Source: Bradyrhizobium sp. LMTR 3 (lineage in GTDB: Bacteria > Pseudomonadota > Alphaproteobacteria > Rhizobiales > Xanthobacteraceae). Taken from it: a stretch of DNA of 64,000 nucleotides. Made by a program: the position numbers and the translations under genes. The stretch lies in the NCBI RefSeq assembly GCF_001693485.1, contig NZ_MAXC01000012.1, positions 62,001 through 126,000 of the forward strand, written 5' to 3'. The notes under the pieces were generated by a model, which worked only from the letters and a program-made list of their open reading frames with translations, was not told where the DNA came from and did no database searches. Shown in pieces: positions 54,401-62,891 of the stretch. Position 1 is the first letter of the stretch; each line of letters opens with the position of its first letter.

Positions 54401-54539
54401 GCCCGCCGTCAGCCAGAACGCGCCAGAGTCGATCGCGCATCCCGCGCCCGCTCCAGCCGAACCTGCGCCCGCCTCATCGGGCGAAGCCGCGCCACGCAAG
54501 GCAGGCTGGTGGTCACGGCGCTTCGGCAGCGGCGAGTAA
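51438..54539 (+). CDS. rne: Ribonuclease E
   Basis: About 1033 residues from MPNKMLIDATHPEETRVV. The S1 domain is interrupted by an insertion (about residues 91-325) rich in Asp, Glu, His and Ala, an alphaproteobacterial feature. The catalytic core keeps SIDVNSGRS (about 543) and DFIDMDE (about 587), and the Zn-link CPQC (about 646). A long acidic and Arg-rich tail (760-1033) is the degradosome scaffold region. It starts decay and processing of most RNAs. Divergent from amiC. Confidence 0.94.
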   Translation: MPNKMLIDATHPEETRVVVVRGNRVEEFDFETAQRKQLRGNIYLAKVTRVEPSLQAAFIEYGGNRHGFLAFSEIHPDYYQIPVADRQALIEADERAHREAEEESESRSSHRRRSRHRNARRRGHGDRVQSDVVEGSSEDPSQAAQPYERQENFQDQDFQEHLHEPEAVQAGDAPAHDAEHHAEAAPHDRDAHDREAHGDERAPDADRPAHYEPEQARAASEAPVAEVQSDAPAPASVEAAEVQAEDGHDDRHDEERAQENAAHADDVPHVEHVGDYTPPPDEPAAALEADDGHDDEDDGEDAEEDVVESVGGDDVLEEVPERPFRPRRQYKIQEVIKRRQVMLVQVVKEERGNKGAALTTYLSLAGRYAVLMPNTARGGGISRKITSAQDRSRLKEVVQDLDVPEGMGIILRTAGASRTKPEIKRDFEYLIRMWETVRDMTLKSQAPTLVYEEGSLIKRSLRDLYNKEIDEIQVAGESGYQEARDFMKMLMPSNVRAVKQYRDGQPLFSRMGVESQLDAMFSPTVQLRSGGYIVINQTEALVSIDVNSGRSTREHHIEDTALKTNLEAAEEVARQLRLRDLAGLIVIDFIDMDEKRNNRAVERKLSDCLRQDRARIQVGRISHFGLLEMSRQRIRASVLESSTEPCPQCGGSGHVRSVSSVALQLLRGIEEILMKGATHNLVVRTRTDVALYVLNHKRGHLRDLENAFKVTLAVVADATVSGQQSYVIDRGEQVHTLEAAKALLAAQAAAFPPQVEEAYDDDEAFDIETESEIETEETEGLTDDGAEAAVAEGEGDGHRRKRRRRRRGRGEPREGGAPREDGDAMRVASETIEGAIAEDGEADEDEGDEQAGTVRGDQLASGERRPRRRGRRGGRRRRGTGLEDGLAGSIADELGPPPAPEATSAVADFDGGASESAPSLVQDDAQPEPVSPPAEMQPAADAQPEPVASAPAPTAEETGQEAERAAARRRSTVREKVSFLTSAPTEPAPAVSQNAPESIAHPAPAPAEPAPASSGEAAPRKAGWWSRRFGSGE

Positions 54540-54555
54540 GGAATCGAACAAAAAA

Positions 54556-54591
54556 GAAAAACCGCCCGGCGAAAACCGGGCGGTTTTTGTT
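54556..54591. terminator. Bidirectional terminator between rne and bioY
   Basis: ACCGCCCGG (54561-54569) pairs with CCGGGCGGT (54576-54584). It is flanked by a run of A on the left and TTTTTG on the right, so it can end both the plus-strand rne and the minus-strand bioY transcripts. Confidence 0.85.
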
Positions 54592-54606
54592 GTCTGACGC
54601 GATGGC

Positions 54607-55221
54607 TTAACCGCGCGGATCGAAAATCCGCCGGATCGCCGGCACGAGAGCAGCGCCGAGCGCGTTCTTGATCAGCGATGCCGCGATGAATGGCACAATG
54701 CCGACCAGCCACGCCTTTTCGACGCCGAGCTTCATGCCGAACGCAAGCCAACCAAATCCGGCGGCAAGAATGAGAACGTGTCCGAACGCCATCGCCACGA
54801 ACAGCCGGAGCACGGATCGATCCCAGCCGCGTTCGCTCAACCATCCCGTCACCAAGGCTGCTGCCACGAATCCGAAGAGATATCCGGCTGTCGGACCGAC
54901 GAGCGGCGCGAGGCCGCCGACCGGGCCTGCGAATACCGGAAATCCGATCGCCCCCTCCGCGAGATAGGCCATGAGTGTAACGCTGCCGAGCCGCCAGCCA
55001 TAGGCTGCGCCGATCACCAGCACGACCAGCGTTTGCAGCGTCATCGGCACATAGGGCAACGGCAGATTGACCTTCGCCGACAAGGTCAGCAGCGCCGTTC
55101 CCAGCGCGACCAGGATCACGCTGCGCAACAGGCCCGACGATCCATCGGCACGATGCGGCCACAACAGCGCGGCGAGCGGGAAATGCGACGGCGCGACGGT
55201 TTCAGTCATGGTTCTGGACAC
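54607..55221 (-). CDS. bioY: Biotin transporter BioY
   Basis: 204 residues from a GTG, chosen because AGGAG lies 6 bases ahead of it and 18 ahead of the next ATG. Six hydrophobic helices and the family block VNLPLPYVPMTLQTLVVLVIG are present, followed by GPTAGYLFGF. BioY is the S component of the biotin ECF transporter and can act alone. Biotin is the cofactor of the AccB protein encoded 6 kb away. No bioMN genes are visible. Confidence 0.93.
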   Translation of the reverse strand: MSRTMTETVAPSHFPLAALLWPHRADGSSGLLRSVILVALGTALLTLSAKVNLPLPYVPMTLQTLVVLVIGAAYGWRLGSVTLMAYLAEGAIGFPVFAGPVGGLAPLVGPTAGYLFGFVAAALVTGWLSERGWDRSVLRLFVAMAFGHVLILAAGFGWLAFGMKLGVEKAWLVGIVPFIAASLIKNALGAALVPAIRRIFDPRG

Positions 55222-55276
55222 GGATAGCTCCTGGTTGGTTATAGGTGCGGATGAGGTGTGTGACAGGCCGGAGGTA

Positions 55277-56464
55277 TTATCGCAGCCAACGCGCGATGCG
55301 CGTCACCGCTTCGCGCATCTCGTCGGCCGAGCGCGCATAAGAGAAGCGAATGAAGCTGCGGCCGTGGATCGGATCGAAATCGACGCCCGGCGTCGCCGCC
55401 ACATGCGCCTTCTCCAGCATACGGCCGGCAAACTCAAAACTGTCGGACGTGAAATCCGAAACATCGGCGTAGAGATAGAACGCGCCATCGGCCGGCAGGA
55501 ACTTGGTGAGACCGGCCTTCGGCAATCCCTCGATCAGGATGCGACGGTTCTCCTGATAGCCGCGCTTGATCGCCTCCATCTCCTCGCGGCCTTCGAATGC
55601 CGCTTCGGCCGCGATCTGCGACAGCGTCGGCACCGAGATCGACAGGTTCTGCTGCAACCGCTCGATCGGGCGCACCAGAGACTCCGGCACCACCATCCAG
55701 CCGACCCGCCAGCCGGTCATGCAGAAATATTTCGAGAACGAGTTGATCACGAGCGCATGCGGCGAAAGCTCCGCCGCCGTCACCGCCGGAAACGCATAAT
55801 CTAGCCCATGATAGATCTCGTCGGAAATGAAGCGGATGCCCGCACCTTCTGCCGCGTTGATCAGGCCGGTGAGCGCTTCGCGCGACATCATCGTTCCCGT
55901 CGGATTGGCGGGGCTGCCGACCAGCACGCCCTTCAGCGGCGCCTTGCGGTGCGCCGCTAGCAACGCCTCTCCCGTCAGCGCATGGCGCGTCGCGCTCGAG
56001 GTCTCGATCAGCACCGGCTCGCAACCGAGCGCGGTCAGAATATGCCGGTAGGGCGGATAACCCGGCACCGTGACCGCCACGCGATCCCCCGGTTCGAACA
56101 TCGACAGGAACGCCAGAATGAATCCACCGGACGAGCCGGTCGTGATCACGATGCGGTCGGTATCGACCGCGCAGCCGTAAATGTCGCGGTAATGCCTGGC
56201 AATCCGCGCACGCAGCGTGGGCATGCCGAGTGCCGAGGTGTAGTCGATCCGCGCCTCATCAAGCGCAGCGTGCGCGGCCGCGATCGCGGTTCTGGGTGCG
56301 GACGCTGCCGGTTGGCCCACTTCCATGTGAATGACATGGCCGCCGGCCGCCTCGATGCGGGCCGCGGCCGCCATCACGTCCATCACCATGAAGGGCGGAA
56401 CGTCGCTCCGCGCCGAGGGGGTCAGCAGCGCTGTCGCGCGGTCTCTAAGTGTCGATTCCAGCAT
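55277..56464 (-). CDS. Class I/II pyridoxal-phosphate aminotransferase
   Basis: 395 residues. The N-terminus shows VIHMEVGQPAASAPRTAI, the cofactor region ITTGSSGGFILAFLSMFEPGD, and the PLP lysine is in INSFSKYFCMTGWRVGWMV. Substrate arginine appears in SFIRFSYARSADEM. It is a fold type I aminotransferase of the aspartate/MalY-like group; the amino donor is not identifiable. The 55-base gap to bioY on the same strand permits co-transcription. Confidence 0.9.
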   Translation of the reverse strand: MLESTLRDRATALLTPSARSDVPPFMVMDVMAAAARIEAAGGHVIHMEVGQPAASAPRTAIAAAHAALDEARIDYTSALGMPTLRARIARHYRDIYGCAVDTDRIVITTGSSGGFILAFLSMFEPGDRVAVTVPGYPPYRHILTALGCEPVLIETSSATRHALTGEALLAAHRKAPLKGVLVGSPANPTGTMMSREALTGLINAAEGAGIRFISDEIYHGLDYAFPAVTAAELSPHALVINSFSKYFCMTGWRVGWMVVPESLVRPIERLQQNLSISVPTLSQIAAEAAFEGREEMEAIKRGYQENRRILIEGLPKAGLTKFLPADGAFYLYADVSDFTSDSFEFAGRMLEKAHVAATPGVDFDPIHGRSFIRFSYARSADEMREAVTRIARWLR

Positions 56465-56691
56465 CGATCTCTGCTATTGCACGGGCGCCGTCCGAATTCG
56501 GGTTCCCGAGCCGGTAAGCGCCCCAGACTGGCCGTATTCGGTGGCTTGTTATAGCGTTTTCAAGCGAAGTGATACCGGTTCGGTGAAGAAACGCGTTGAA
56601 ACAACAACCTGGGACCCGTTTCTGATCTAATCGGAAACCGAACCGGCGTCCGGGCAAATCCGGATGCACCGCCAATCGCCAAAGACTGTTC

Positions 56692-58095
56692 ATGCTGCTC
56701 CGCATCGCCCCACGAAAGAAATCACTGAAGTTGACCACGTTGACGACTGCGGTCGCCCTTGCCGTCGCGCCGATGGCTGCGCTGGCGCAGGCGAACAGGG
56801 GCCCACCGGTGCTCCGCGATACCGAGACGGAACAATTGCTGCGCGAATATACGCGCCCGATCCTGCGCGCCGCCGGTCTGGAAAAACAAAATATCCAGAT
56901 GGTGATCATCAACCAAGGCGTCTTCAACGCCTTCGTTGCCGACGGCCGACGCATCTTCGTGAACTACGGCGCGATCATGCAGTCGGAGACACCGAATCAG
57001 ATCATCGGCGTGATGGCGCACGAAACCGGCCATCTTGCCGGCGGCCATCTCGCCAAGATGCGCCAGGAGATGGCGCGGGCCCAGACGCAGATGATCATCG
57101 CCATGCTGCTTGGCGCCGGCGCGATGGTCGCGGGTGCGCAAGGCGGCAGCAACAGCGGGTTGGCCAACGCCGGCGCGGCGATGTTTTCCGCGCCGGGAGA
57201 AATGATCCGCCGCAACCTGCTCTCCTATGTACGTCAGCAAGAGGAGAACGCCGACAAGGCCGGCGTCAAGTTTCTGACCGCCACAGGCCAGTCCGCCAGG
57301 GGCATGCACGAGACCTTCAAACGCTTCACCGACGAGAGCCTGTTCGCCGCGCGCGGCACAGACCCTTACGTTCAGTCGCATCCGATGCCGGCCCAGCGCG
57401 TCGCCGCGCTGGAAGAACTGGCACGGTCGAGCCCCTATTGGGACAAAAAGGACGACCCTGCCCTGCAGCTACGCCACGACATGGTGCGCGCCAAGATCTC
57501 GGCCTTCATGGAGCGGCAGGATACTGTGTACCGGCGCTATCCATTGTCCAACAACAGCCTGCCTGCGCGCTACGCCCATGCGATCGCGACCTACCGGCAC
57601 GGCGACCTGCGCAGCGCGCTCGCGCAGATCGACGCGCTGATTCAGCAGCAGCCCAACAATCCCTATTTCCACGAGGTGCGCGGCCAGGCGCTGCTGGAGG
57701 GCGGCAAGCCGCAGGAGGCGATCGCGCCGCTTCGCAAGGCCGTAGCGCTTTCCAACAACTCGCCCCTCATCGAGATGCTGCTTGGGCAGGCCCTCGTGGC
57801 AACCGGCAACAACGCCTACACCGACGAGGCGATTGCCATCCTGCGCGCGGCGGTAGCGCGCGAGAGCGAGGCGCCGATCGGCTATATGCAGCTTGCGATG
57901 GCCTATGGCCGAAAAGGAGATTATGCGCAGGCCGATCTGGCGTCGGCCCAGGCCGCCTATTTGCGCGGCGACAGCAAGACGGCGCGCGATCTGGCCTCTC
58001 GGGCAAAAACACGCTTCGCGGTCGGGACGCCGGGATGGGTCAAGGCTGACGACATCGTGAACACCAAGCCGCTGCCCGGCGAGAAGGGCAACTAG
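56692..58095 (+). CDS. M48 family metallopeptidase with TPR repeats (BepA-like)
   Basis: 467 residues. A signal peptide ends near AALA-QANRG. The zinc motif HETGH (HExxH, about residue 109) sits in GVMAHETGHLAGGHL, and the third ligand Glu is probably in QEENADKAG. The second half holds TPR-like helices (YAHAIATYRHGDLRSALAQI and similar). BepA proteins check outer-membrane protein assembly. Cytosolic and membrane M48 types differ; the signal peptide favours a periplasmic location. Confidence 0.92.
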   Translation: MLLRIAPRKKSLKLTTLTTAVALAVAPMAALAQANRGPPVLRDTETEQLLREYTRPILRAAGLEKQNIQMVIINQGVFNAFVADGRRIFVNYGAIMQSETPNQIIGVMAHETGHLAGGHLAKMRQEMARAQTQMIIAMLLGAGAMVAGAQGGSNSGLANAGAAMFSAPGEMIRRNLLSYVRQQEENADKAGVKFLTATGQSARGMHETFKRFTDESLFAARGTDPYVQSHPMPAQRVAALEELARSSPYWDKKDDPALQLRHDMVRAKISAFMERQDTVYRRYPLSNNSLPARYAHAIATYRHGDLRSALAQIDALIQQQPNNPYFHEVRGQALLEGGKPQEAIAPLRKAVALSNNSPLIEMLLGQALVATGNNAYTDEAIAILRAAVARESEAPIGYMQLAMAYGRKGDYAQADLASAQAAYLRGDSKTARDLASRAKTRFAVGTPGWVKADDIVNTKPLPGEKGN

Positions 58096-58259
58096 AATTA
58101 AGCCGTATTCGGCTATAATCGGACTTGGTCACCAAAGACTCGATCATCAAGGACTTGGTATCAAGGACTTCGCTATCAAGGATTTGGCCCGATCCAAGAT
58201 ATTCTCGGAGCCGGCCTTCAGCAGAATTGCCCGGGAACTCGCCGCACAAGGATTAACCG
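58096..58259. repeat. Short tandem repeats ahead of the DsbA-like gene
   Basis: Three imperfect copies of a 14-15-base unit (ATCAAGGACTTGGT, ATCAAGGACTTCGCT, ATCAAGGATTTGGCC) lie at 58145-58188. A related ATCGGACTTGGTCACC is upstream. This stretch is not obviously coding in any frame. Confidence 0.55.
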
Positions 58260-59027
58260 ATGCCCTCGTTCCGTCTTCTCATCCCCGCACTGTTCGCTTT
58301 GGCGCTCTGCGGTGCGCCGCTGTCCGCCTCCGCACAGAGTTTTACCGACACCCAGCGCGGCGACATCGAGGCCATCGTCCGCAATTACCTGATCGCGCAT
58401 CCCGAGGTGCTCGAAGAGGCGATGACCGAACTCAGCAAGCGTCAGGCCGCAGCCGAAGCCGCCAAGCACGAAGCCGGCGTCGCCAAGAATGCGGACGCGA
58501 TCTTCAACTCGCCGCGCAACGTTACGGTCGGCAACGAGGACGGCGACGTCACCTTCGTCGAGTTCTTCGATTACAATTGCGGCTATTGCAAGCGCGCGAT
58601 GCTGGACATGATGGAGCTGATGAAGAGCGACCCGAAGCTCAAGGTCGTGCTCAAGGAGTTTCCGGTGTTGAGCGCGGGCTCGGTCGAAGCCGCTCAGGTC
58701 GGCGTCGCCGTGCGCATGCAGGATCCGACCGGCAAGAAATATCTCGACTTCCATCAGAAGCTGCTCACCGGCCGCGGCGCCGCCGACAAGGCACGCGCGA
58801 TGGCCGTTGCCAAGGAAGTCGGCCTCGACATGGCGAAGCTCGAGAAGGATCTGAACAGCGCGGAAGTGCGCGGCACGCTCGAGGAAAACTTCAAGCTCGC
58901 CGAGGCCATGGGCATGAACGGCACGCCGAGCTACGTGATCGGCAAGCAGGTCGTGATCGGCGCGGTCGGCGTCGAAGCCCTACGCGAAAAGATCAGCAAC
59001 GCCCGCTGCGGCAAGGCGACCTGCTGA
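58260..59027 (+). CDS. DsbA-family thiol-disulfide oxidoreductase
   Basis: 255 residues; AAGGA lies 7 bases upstream of the ATG. The signal peptide is MPSFRLLIPALFALALCGAP. The thioredoxin fold carries the CxxC active site CGYC in DYNCGYCKRAMLD (about residue 106), a helical insert, and the cis-Pro loop MNGTPSYVIG. An N-terminal helical region (about 30-85) resembles the DUF of periplasmic DsbA/ScsC-type isomerases. It makes or shuffles disulfides in the periplasm. A terminator follows. Confidence 0.92.
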   Translation: MPSFRLLIPALFALALCGAPLSASAQSFTDTQRGDIEAIVRNYLIAHPEVLEEAMTELSKRQAAAEAAKHEAGVAKNADAIFNSPRNVTVGNEDGDVTFVEFFDYNCGYCKRAMLDMMELMKSDPKLKVVLKEFPVLSAGSVEAAQVGVAVRMQDPTGKKYLDFHQKLLTGRGAADKARAMAVAKEVGLDMAKLEKDLNSAEVRGTLEENFKLAEAMGMNGTPSYVIGKQVVIGAVGVEALREKISNARCGKATC

Positions 59028-59050
59028 GGCGACGCTTCGCGCATGAAGTG

Positions 59051-59079
59051 AAAGGCCGGCTCGACAGCCGGCCTTTTTC
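59051..59079 (+). terminator. Rho-independent terminator after the DsbA-like gene
   Basis: AAGGCCGGC (59052-59060) pairs with GCCGGCCTT (59067-59075), loop TCGACA, then a T run. Confidence 0.88.
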
Positions 59080-59151
59080 GTTGCGGCACTATGTGGCGCA
59101 GCGGTTCATCCCGCGTTCACAAAACAAAGACGGCGGAACCGGCAACTATCA

Positions 59152-59176
59152 GGAACACCAGGCAATTCCTTTCGTT
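59152..59176 (+). promoter_or_regulatory. EcfG-type general-stress promoter
   Basis: GGAAC (59152-59156) and CGTT (59173-59176) are spaced by 16 bases, the consensus for the EcfG sigma factor of alphaproteobacteria. The site lies 39 bases upstream of the DUF1236 start, giving a plausible short leader. Confidence 0.7.
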
Positions 59177-59214
59177 GTTGGCGCGGGCAATGCAGATACG
59201 TGAGGAGACATTAG

Positions 59215-60003
59215 ATGAGTAATCGCTTTCTGATGACGGTCGCCGCGGCGGCCCTGATCGCCGGAACCGGCTTTGCGAATGCGCAAGGCACCGGCACGGG
59301 ACGCGGCGACGCAGGGTCGGCCGGTTCTGCGGCGCAGCAGGGCGCGCCTTCTGAGAGGGGCGGTGCCATGCAGCGCGAACCCGGCGGCACTACCGGCCAG
59401 GGACAGTCCGAGCAGAAGTCGATGGGCGGTGAAAAGGCCCAGCGCAGCGAAGACCGCATGAAGGGCGACAAAGGCATGAAGGCCGAGGGCAAAGAGGACC
59501 GCGGCAGCATGAAGGGCGACAAGGGCCAGACGACCGGCCAAGGGATGCAGCGTGAGCAGGGCACGACCCAGCGTGACCGTGACCAGACCACGACCCAGGG
59601 CCGTGAGGGCCGTGACCAAATGCAGCGTGACCAGAAAATGCAGCGTGACCAGAAGGTCCAAGGTCAGCAGGACCGCGACCGCACGCAGACCCAGACGCAG
59701 GGCGGAGCCGCAGGCCAAACGACCACGACAGGTCAGGCCGGCGCGGGCGCCAAGCTCTCGACCGAGCAGCGCACCCAGATCACCAGCGTGATCAAGGAGA
59801 CACGCGTTCAGCCGGTGACGAACGTGAACTTCTCGGTTTCGGTCGGCACGCGCATACCGCGCGACGTGACCTTCCACACGCTGCCGGAGCGCGTGGTGAC
59901 GATCTATCCGGAATGGCGCAGGTATAAGTACATCCTCGTCAAGGAGCAGATCGTGATCGTCGATCCGAACACCTACGAGATCGTGGCGATTCTGGACGCC
60001 TAA
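59215..60003 (+). CDS. DUF1236 domain secreted protein with low-complexity middle
   Basis: 262 residues; GAGGAGA precedes the ATG. A signal peptide (MTVAAAALIAGTGFANA) is followed by about 150 residues of Gln/Gly/Arg/Asp/Lys/Thr low complexity with repeats such as QRDQKMQRDQKV and MKGDKG. The C-terminal DUF1236 (about 185-262) has RVVTIYPEWRRYKYILV and VDPNTYEIVAIL. Function unknown, periplasmic or surface. The EcfG-type promoter ahead suggests stress induction. Confidence 0.85.
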   Translation: MSNRFLMTVAAAALIAGTGFANAQGTGTGRGDAGSAGSAAQQGAPSERGGAMQREPGGTTGQGQSEQKSMGGEKAQRSEDRMKGDKGMKAEGKEDRGSMKGDKGQTTGQGMQREQGTTQRDRDQTTTQGREGRDQMQRDQKMQRDQKVQGQQDRDRTQTQTQGGAAGQTTTTGQAGAGAKLSTEQRTQITSVIKETRVQPVTNVNFSVSVGTRIPRDVTFHTLPERVVTIYPEWRRYKYILVKEQIVIVDPNTYEIVAILDA

Positions 60004-60024
60004 AAGCGGCCTTTCGCAGAGATC

Positions 60025-60054
60025 AGGGCGGGCAGTAATGCCCGCCCTTTTCGC
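60025..60054 (+). terminator. Rho-independent terminator after the DUF1236 gene
   Basis: GGGCGGGC (60026-60033) pairs with GCCCGCCC (60040-60047), loop AGTAAT, then TTTT. Confidence 0.85.
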
Positions 60055-60258
60055 TGATCAAGGGCATGACCAGGCCGCAGCAGGCCCGGCAATCGATTCA
60101 CTCCATTGGTTAATGAATAAATTCAGCGGGTTATATCCGCCTTTTTATGAACAGGGTAAGGCCCTTGAAAGGCTCCCGGAGCGGCCTAAAGGCTTCCCCT
60201 TGGCCGCGTTGTTACCTATAACCCCGCGACCTGCCCGCCCCTTTTTGCTGGAATCCGG

Positions 60259-60738
60259 ATGGCCCAAGGAAGCGCCCAAGCCTCTGCTGCGACGATTTAT
60301 GTGCTCAACGGCCCGAACCTCAACATGTTGGGGACGCGCGAGCCCGAAACCTACGGCCATGCGACGCTCGCCGACGTCGAAAAACTTTGCGTCGATACGG
60401 CAGCACAGTTCGGCCTGAAGGCCGATTGCCGCCAGTCCAACCGCGAGGGCGAGTTGATCGACTTCATCCATGAGGCGCATGCGAAGAAGGCGGCCGGCAT
60501 CATCATCAACGCCGGCGGTTATTCGCACACCTCGATCGCGTTGCACGATGCGCTGGTCGCGGTCAAAATCCCGACGGTGGAAGTGCACATCAGCAACATC
60601 CACGCCCGCGAGAGCTTCCGTCACCACTCCTTCACGGCCATGGCCGCCTTTGCATCGCTCTGTGGCTTCGGCGTCGACGGCTACCGGCTCGCAATATCAG
60701 GCCTGGCCGCCAAACTCGGCGCCAGGGCCAAAGACTGA
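60259..60738 (+). CDS. aroQ: Type II 3-dehydroquinate dehydratase
   Basis: 159 residues. The type II marker [20 protein letters not shown] is complete, with the active-site Tyr and Asn, and the second motif is [18 protein letters not shown], then [18 protein letters not shown]. It dehydrates 3-dehydroquinate in the shikimate pathway. It lies 88 bases ahead of accB; the aroQ-accB-accC order is widespread in proteobacteria. The 255-base upstream gap has an AT-rich patch and a weak GCGG/CCGC hairpin followed by TTTTT (60127-60147). Confidence 0.95.
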   Translation: MAQGSAQASAATIYVLNGPNLNMLGTREPETYGHATLADVEKLCVDTAAQFGLKADCRQSNREGELIDFIHEAHAKKAAGIIINAGGYSHTSIALHDALVAVKIPTVEVHISNIHARESFRHHSFTAMAAFASLCGFGVDGYRLAISGLAAKLGARAKD

Positions 60739-60826
60739 CTTCAAAAAAACTGACCTCAAAAATCTGACGTCGAACGACACCTGACGCTTAAGCCGTCACC
60801 CACATCGAGAATTCCGGATCAAGAGC

Positions 60827-61324
60827 ATGGCCCGCCAGCCCGACAACAAGTCAGCGGACAAATCAGCCGCAAATCTAAAGAGCGACGACAGCGCGCTCAT
60901 TCGCGAACTCGCGCTGCTGCTGGACGAGACCAGCCTGACCGAGATCGAGATCGAGCGCGCCGGGCTGCGCGTGCGTGTCGCTCGCAACATCAGCGTGTCG
61001 GCGGCGATGCCGGCAGGCTTCCAGCCGGCGCCGGCTGCGGCGGCAGCCATCGTTGCGGGGAGCGCGGCGGCTGCCGACCTGGCCAAGCATCCGGGCGTGG
61101 TCCCCTCGCCGATGGTCGGCACCGCCTATTGGGCCCCCGAGCCCGGCGCCAAGCCGTTCATCGAGGTCGGCACCAAGGTTTCGGCCGGCCAGACTCTCCT
61201 GATCATCGAAGCGATGAAGACGATGAACCAGATCCCGTCGCCGCGCGCCGGCACGGTGACGCAAATTCTCGTCGAGGACGGCCAGCCGGTCGAATTCGGC
61301 GAGCCATTGGTCATTATTGAGTAG
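60827..61324 (+). CDS. accB: Biotin carboxyl carrier protein of acetyl-CoA carboxylase
   Basis: 165 residues. The N-terminal helical part begins after a Lys/Ser-rich head. An Ala/Pro linker leads to the biotinyl domain (about 85-165) with the modified lysine in [12 protein letters not shown] (about residue 130). It carries CO2 on biotin between AccC and AccAD. BioY in this window imports the cofactor. Confidence 0.95.
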   Translation: MARQPDNKSADKSAANLKSDDSALIRELALLLDETSLTEIEIERAGLRVRVARNISVSAAMPAGFQPAPAAAAAIVAGSAAAADLAKHPGVVPSPMVGTAYWAPEPGAKPFIEVGTKVSAGQTLLIIEAMKTMNQIPSPRAGTVTQILVEDGQPVEFGEPLVIIE

Positions 61325-61400
61325 ATGGCGAATGGCGCGTGGCGAATAGCGATTGGTCTTCAGCGCTGACCATTCGCCATTCGCCACTCGCTACTCGCCG
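61324..61400. repeat. Intergenic repeat, family G, between accB and accC
   Basis: GATGGCGAATGGCGCGTGGC with GCGAATAGCGATTGGTC at the left is answered by GACCATTCGCCATTCGCC, then ACTCGCTACTCGCC, at the right. The ends are inverted copies of a GGCGAATGG unit, itself in short tandem. It starts at the accB stop and ends 12 bases before the accC ATG. Confidence 0.8.
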
Positions 61401-61411
61401 GCGGGAGCCGC

Positions 61412-62764
61412 ATGTTCGACAAGATCCTCATAGCCAATCGCGGCGAAATTGCCCTGCGCGTGCTGCGCGCTTGCAAGGAGCTCGGCATCTCCACCGTCGC
61501 CGTGCATTCCACCGCCGACGCCGACGCGATGCACGTGCGGCTCGCCGACGAGAGCGTCTGCATCGGGCCGCCGCCTTCCAAGGATTCCTATCTCAACGTC
61601 CCGGCGCTGCTCGCGGCCTGTGAGATAACGGGCGCGGATGCCGTGCATCCCGGCTACGGCTTTCTTTCCGAGAACGCCCGCTTCGCCGAAATCCTCGCCG
61701 AGCACAATCTGCATTTCATCGGCCCGAAGGCCGAACACATCCGCCTGATGGGCGACAAGATCGAGGCCAAGAAGACCGCAAAGCGGCTCGGCATTCCGGT
61801 GGTGCCGGGCTCCGACGGCGCGGTCTCTTCCGATGACGATGCAATGGCGATCGGCAAGGCGATCGGTTTTCCGGTGCTGGTGAAAGCTGCCGCCGGCGGC
61901 GGCGGACGCGGCATGAAGGTGGCGCGCACCGCCGACGACCTGATGCTGGCGCTGTCCACGGCCTCCAACGAGGCGAAATCCGCATTCGGCGACGCCTCGG
62001 TCTATCTCGAAAAATACCTGCAGAAGCCGCGCCACATCGAGATCCAAATTCTCGGTGACGGCCGCGGCGGTGCGATCCATCTCGGCGAGCGCGATTGCTC
62101 GCTGCAGCGCCGTCACCAGAAGGTCTGGGAAGAAGGCCCCTCGCCGGTTCTCGCCGCCGCCGCCCGCGCCAAGATCGGCGAGACCTGCGCCAAGGCGATG
62201 CGGGACATGAAATATCTCGGCGTCGGCACCATCGAATTCCTCTATGAGGATGGCGAGTTCTATTTCATCGAGATGAACACCCGCATCCAGGTCGAGCATC
62301 CCGTCACCGAGAGCATCACCGACATCGACCTCGTGCTGGAGCAAATCCGTATCGCCGCCGGCGGCGACCTGCCCGCGAAGCAGGAAGAGATCGCTATCAT
62401 CGGGCATGCCATCGAATGTCGCGTCAATGCGGAAAACCCGCAGACCTTCCGCCCCTCGCCCGGCAAGATCACGCAATTCCATCCGCCCGGGGGGCTCGGC
62501 GTGCGGATCGATTCCGCAGTTTATCAGGGCTACGTCATTCCGCCCTACTATGATTCACTCGTCGGCAAGCTGATCGTGCACGGCAAGACTCGCGCCGAAT
62601 GCCTGATGCGGCTGCGCCGGGCACTCGACGAAATGGTGGTTGACGGCATCGAAACCACGCTGCCGCTGTTCCGGGCACTGGTCCGGGAGGCCGATATTAT
62701 CAACGGCGACTACCACATTCACTGGCTCGAGCAGTACCTCGCCGGCCAACCCGCGGACGGCTAG
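61412..62764 (+). CDS. accC: Biotin carboxylase subunit of acetyl-CoA carboxylase
   Basis: 450 residues. The N-lobe starts [23 protein letters not shown]-grasp elements are [36 protein letters not shown] and the catalytic Glu/Arg region [16 protein letters not shown]. It carboxylates biotin on AccB with ATP and bicarbonate. The 87-base gap to accB is filled by a family G repeat. Confidence 0.96.
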   Translation: MFDKILIANRGEIALRVLRACKELGISTVAVHSTADADAMHVRLADESVCIGPPPSKDSYLNVPALLAACEITGADAVHPGYGFLSENARFAEILAEHNLHFIGPKAEHIRLMGDKIEAKKTAKRLGIPVVPGSDGAVSSDDDAMAIGKAIGFPVLVKAAAGGGGRGMKVARTADDLMLALSTASNEAKSAFGDASVYLEKYLQKPRHIEIQILGDGRGGAIHLGERDCSLQRRHQKVWEEGPSPVLAAAARAKIGETCAKAMRDMKYLGVGTIEFLYEDGEFYFIEMNTRIQVEHPVTESITDIDLVLEQIRIAAGGDLPAKQEEIAIIGHAIECRVNAENPQTFRPSPGKITQFHPPGGLGVRIDSAVYQGYVIPPYYDSLVGKLIVHGKTRAECLMRLRRALDEMVVDGIETTLPLFRALVREADIINGDYHIHWLEQYLAGQPADG

Positions 62765-62806
62765 ACCTCTGGGCACGAAAATCGCCTGAAATTTTCGACG
62801 GTCGAT

Positions 62807-62832
62807 GGAACCGATGGGTTCCGTCGCGCGTT
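62807..62832 (+). promoter_or_regulatory. EcfG-type promoter ahead of the histidine kinase
   Basis: GGAAC (62807-62811) and CGTT (62829-62832) are spaced by 17 bases, within the EcfG range. GGAACC-GATG-GGTTCC (62807-62822) overlaps it as an inverted repeat. The kinase GTG lies 60 bases downstream. Confidence 0.6.
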
Positions 62833-62891
62833 GGAATGTATAGGGGGTTGCGAGGGGCGCGTATTCCGCTTGTCCATGACGCGAGATCACC

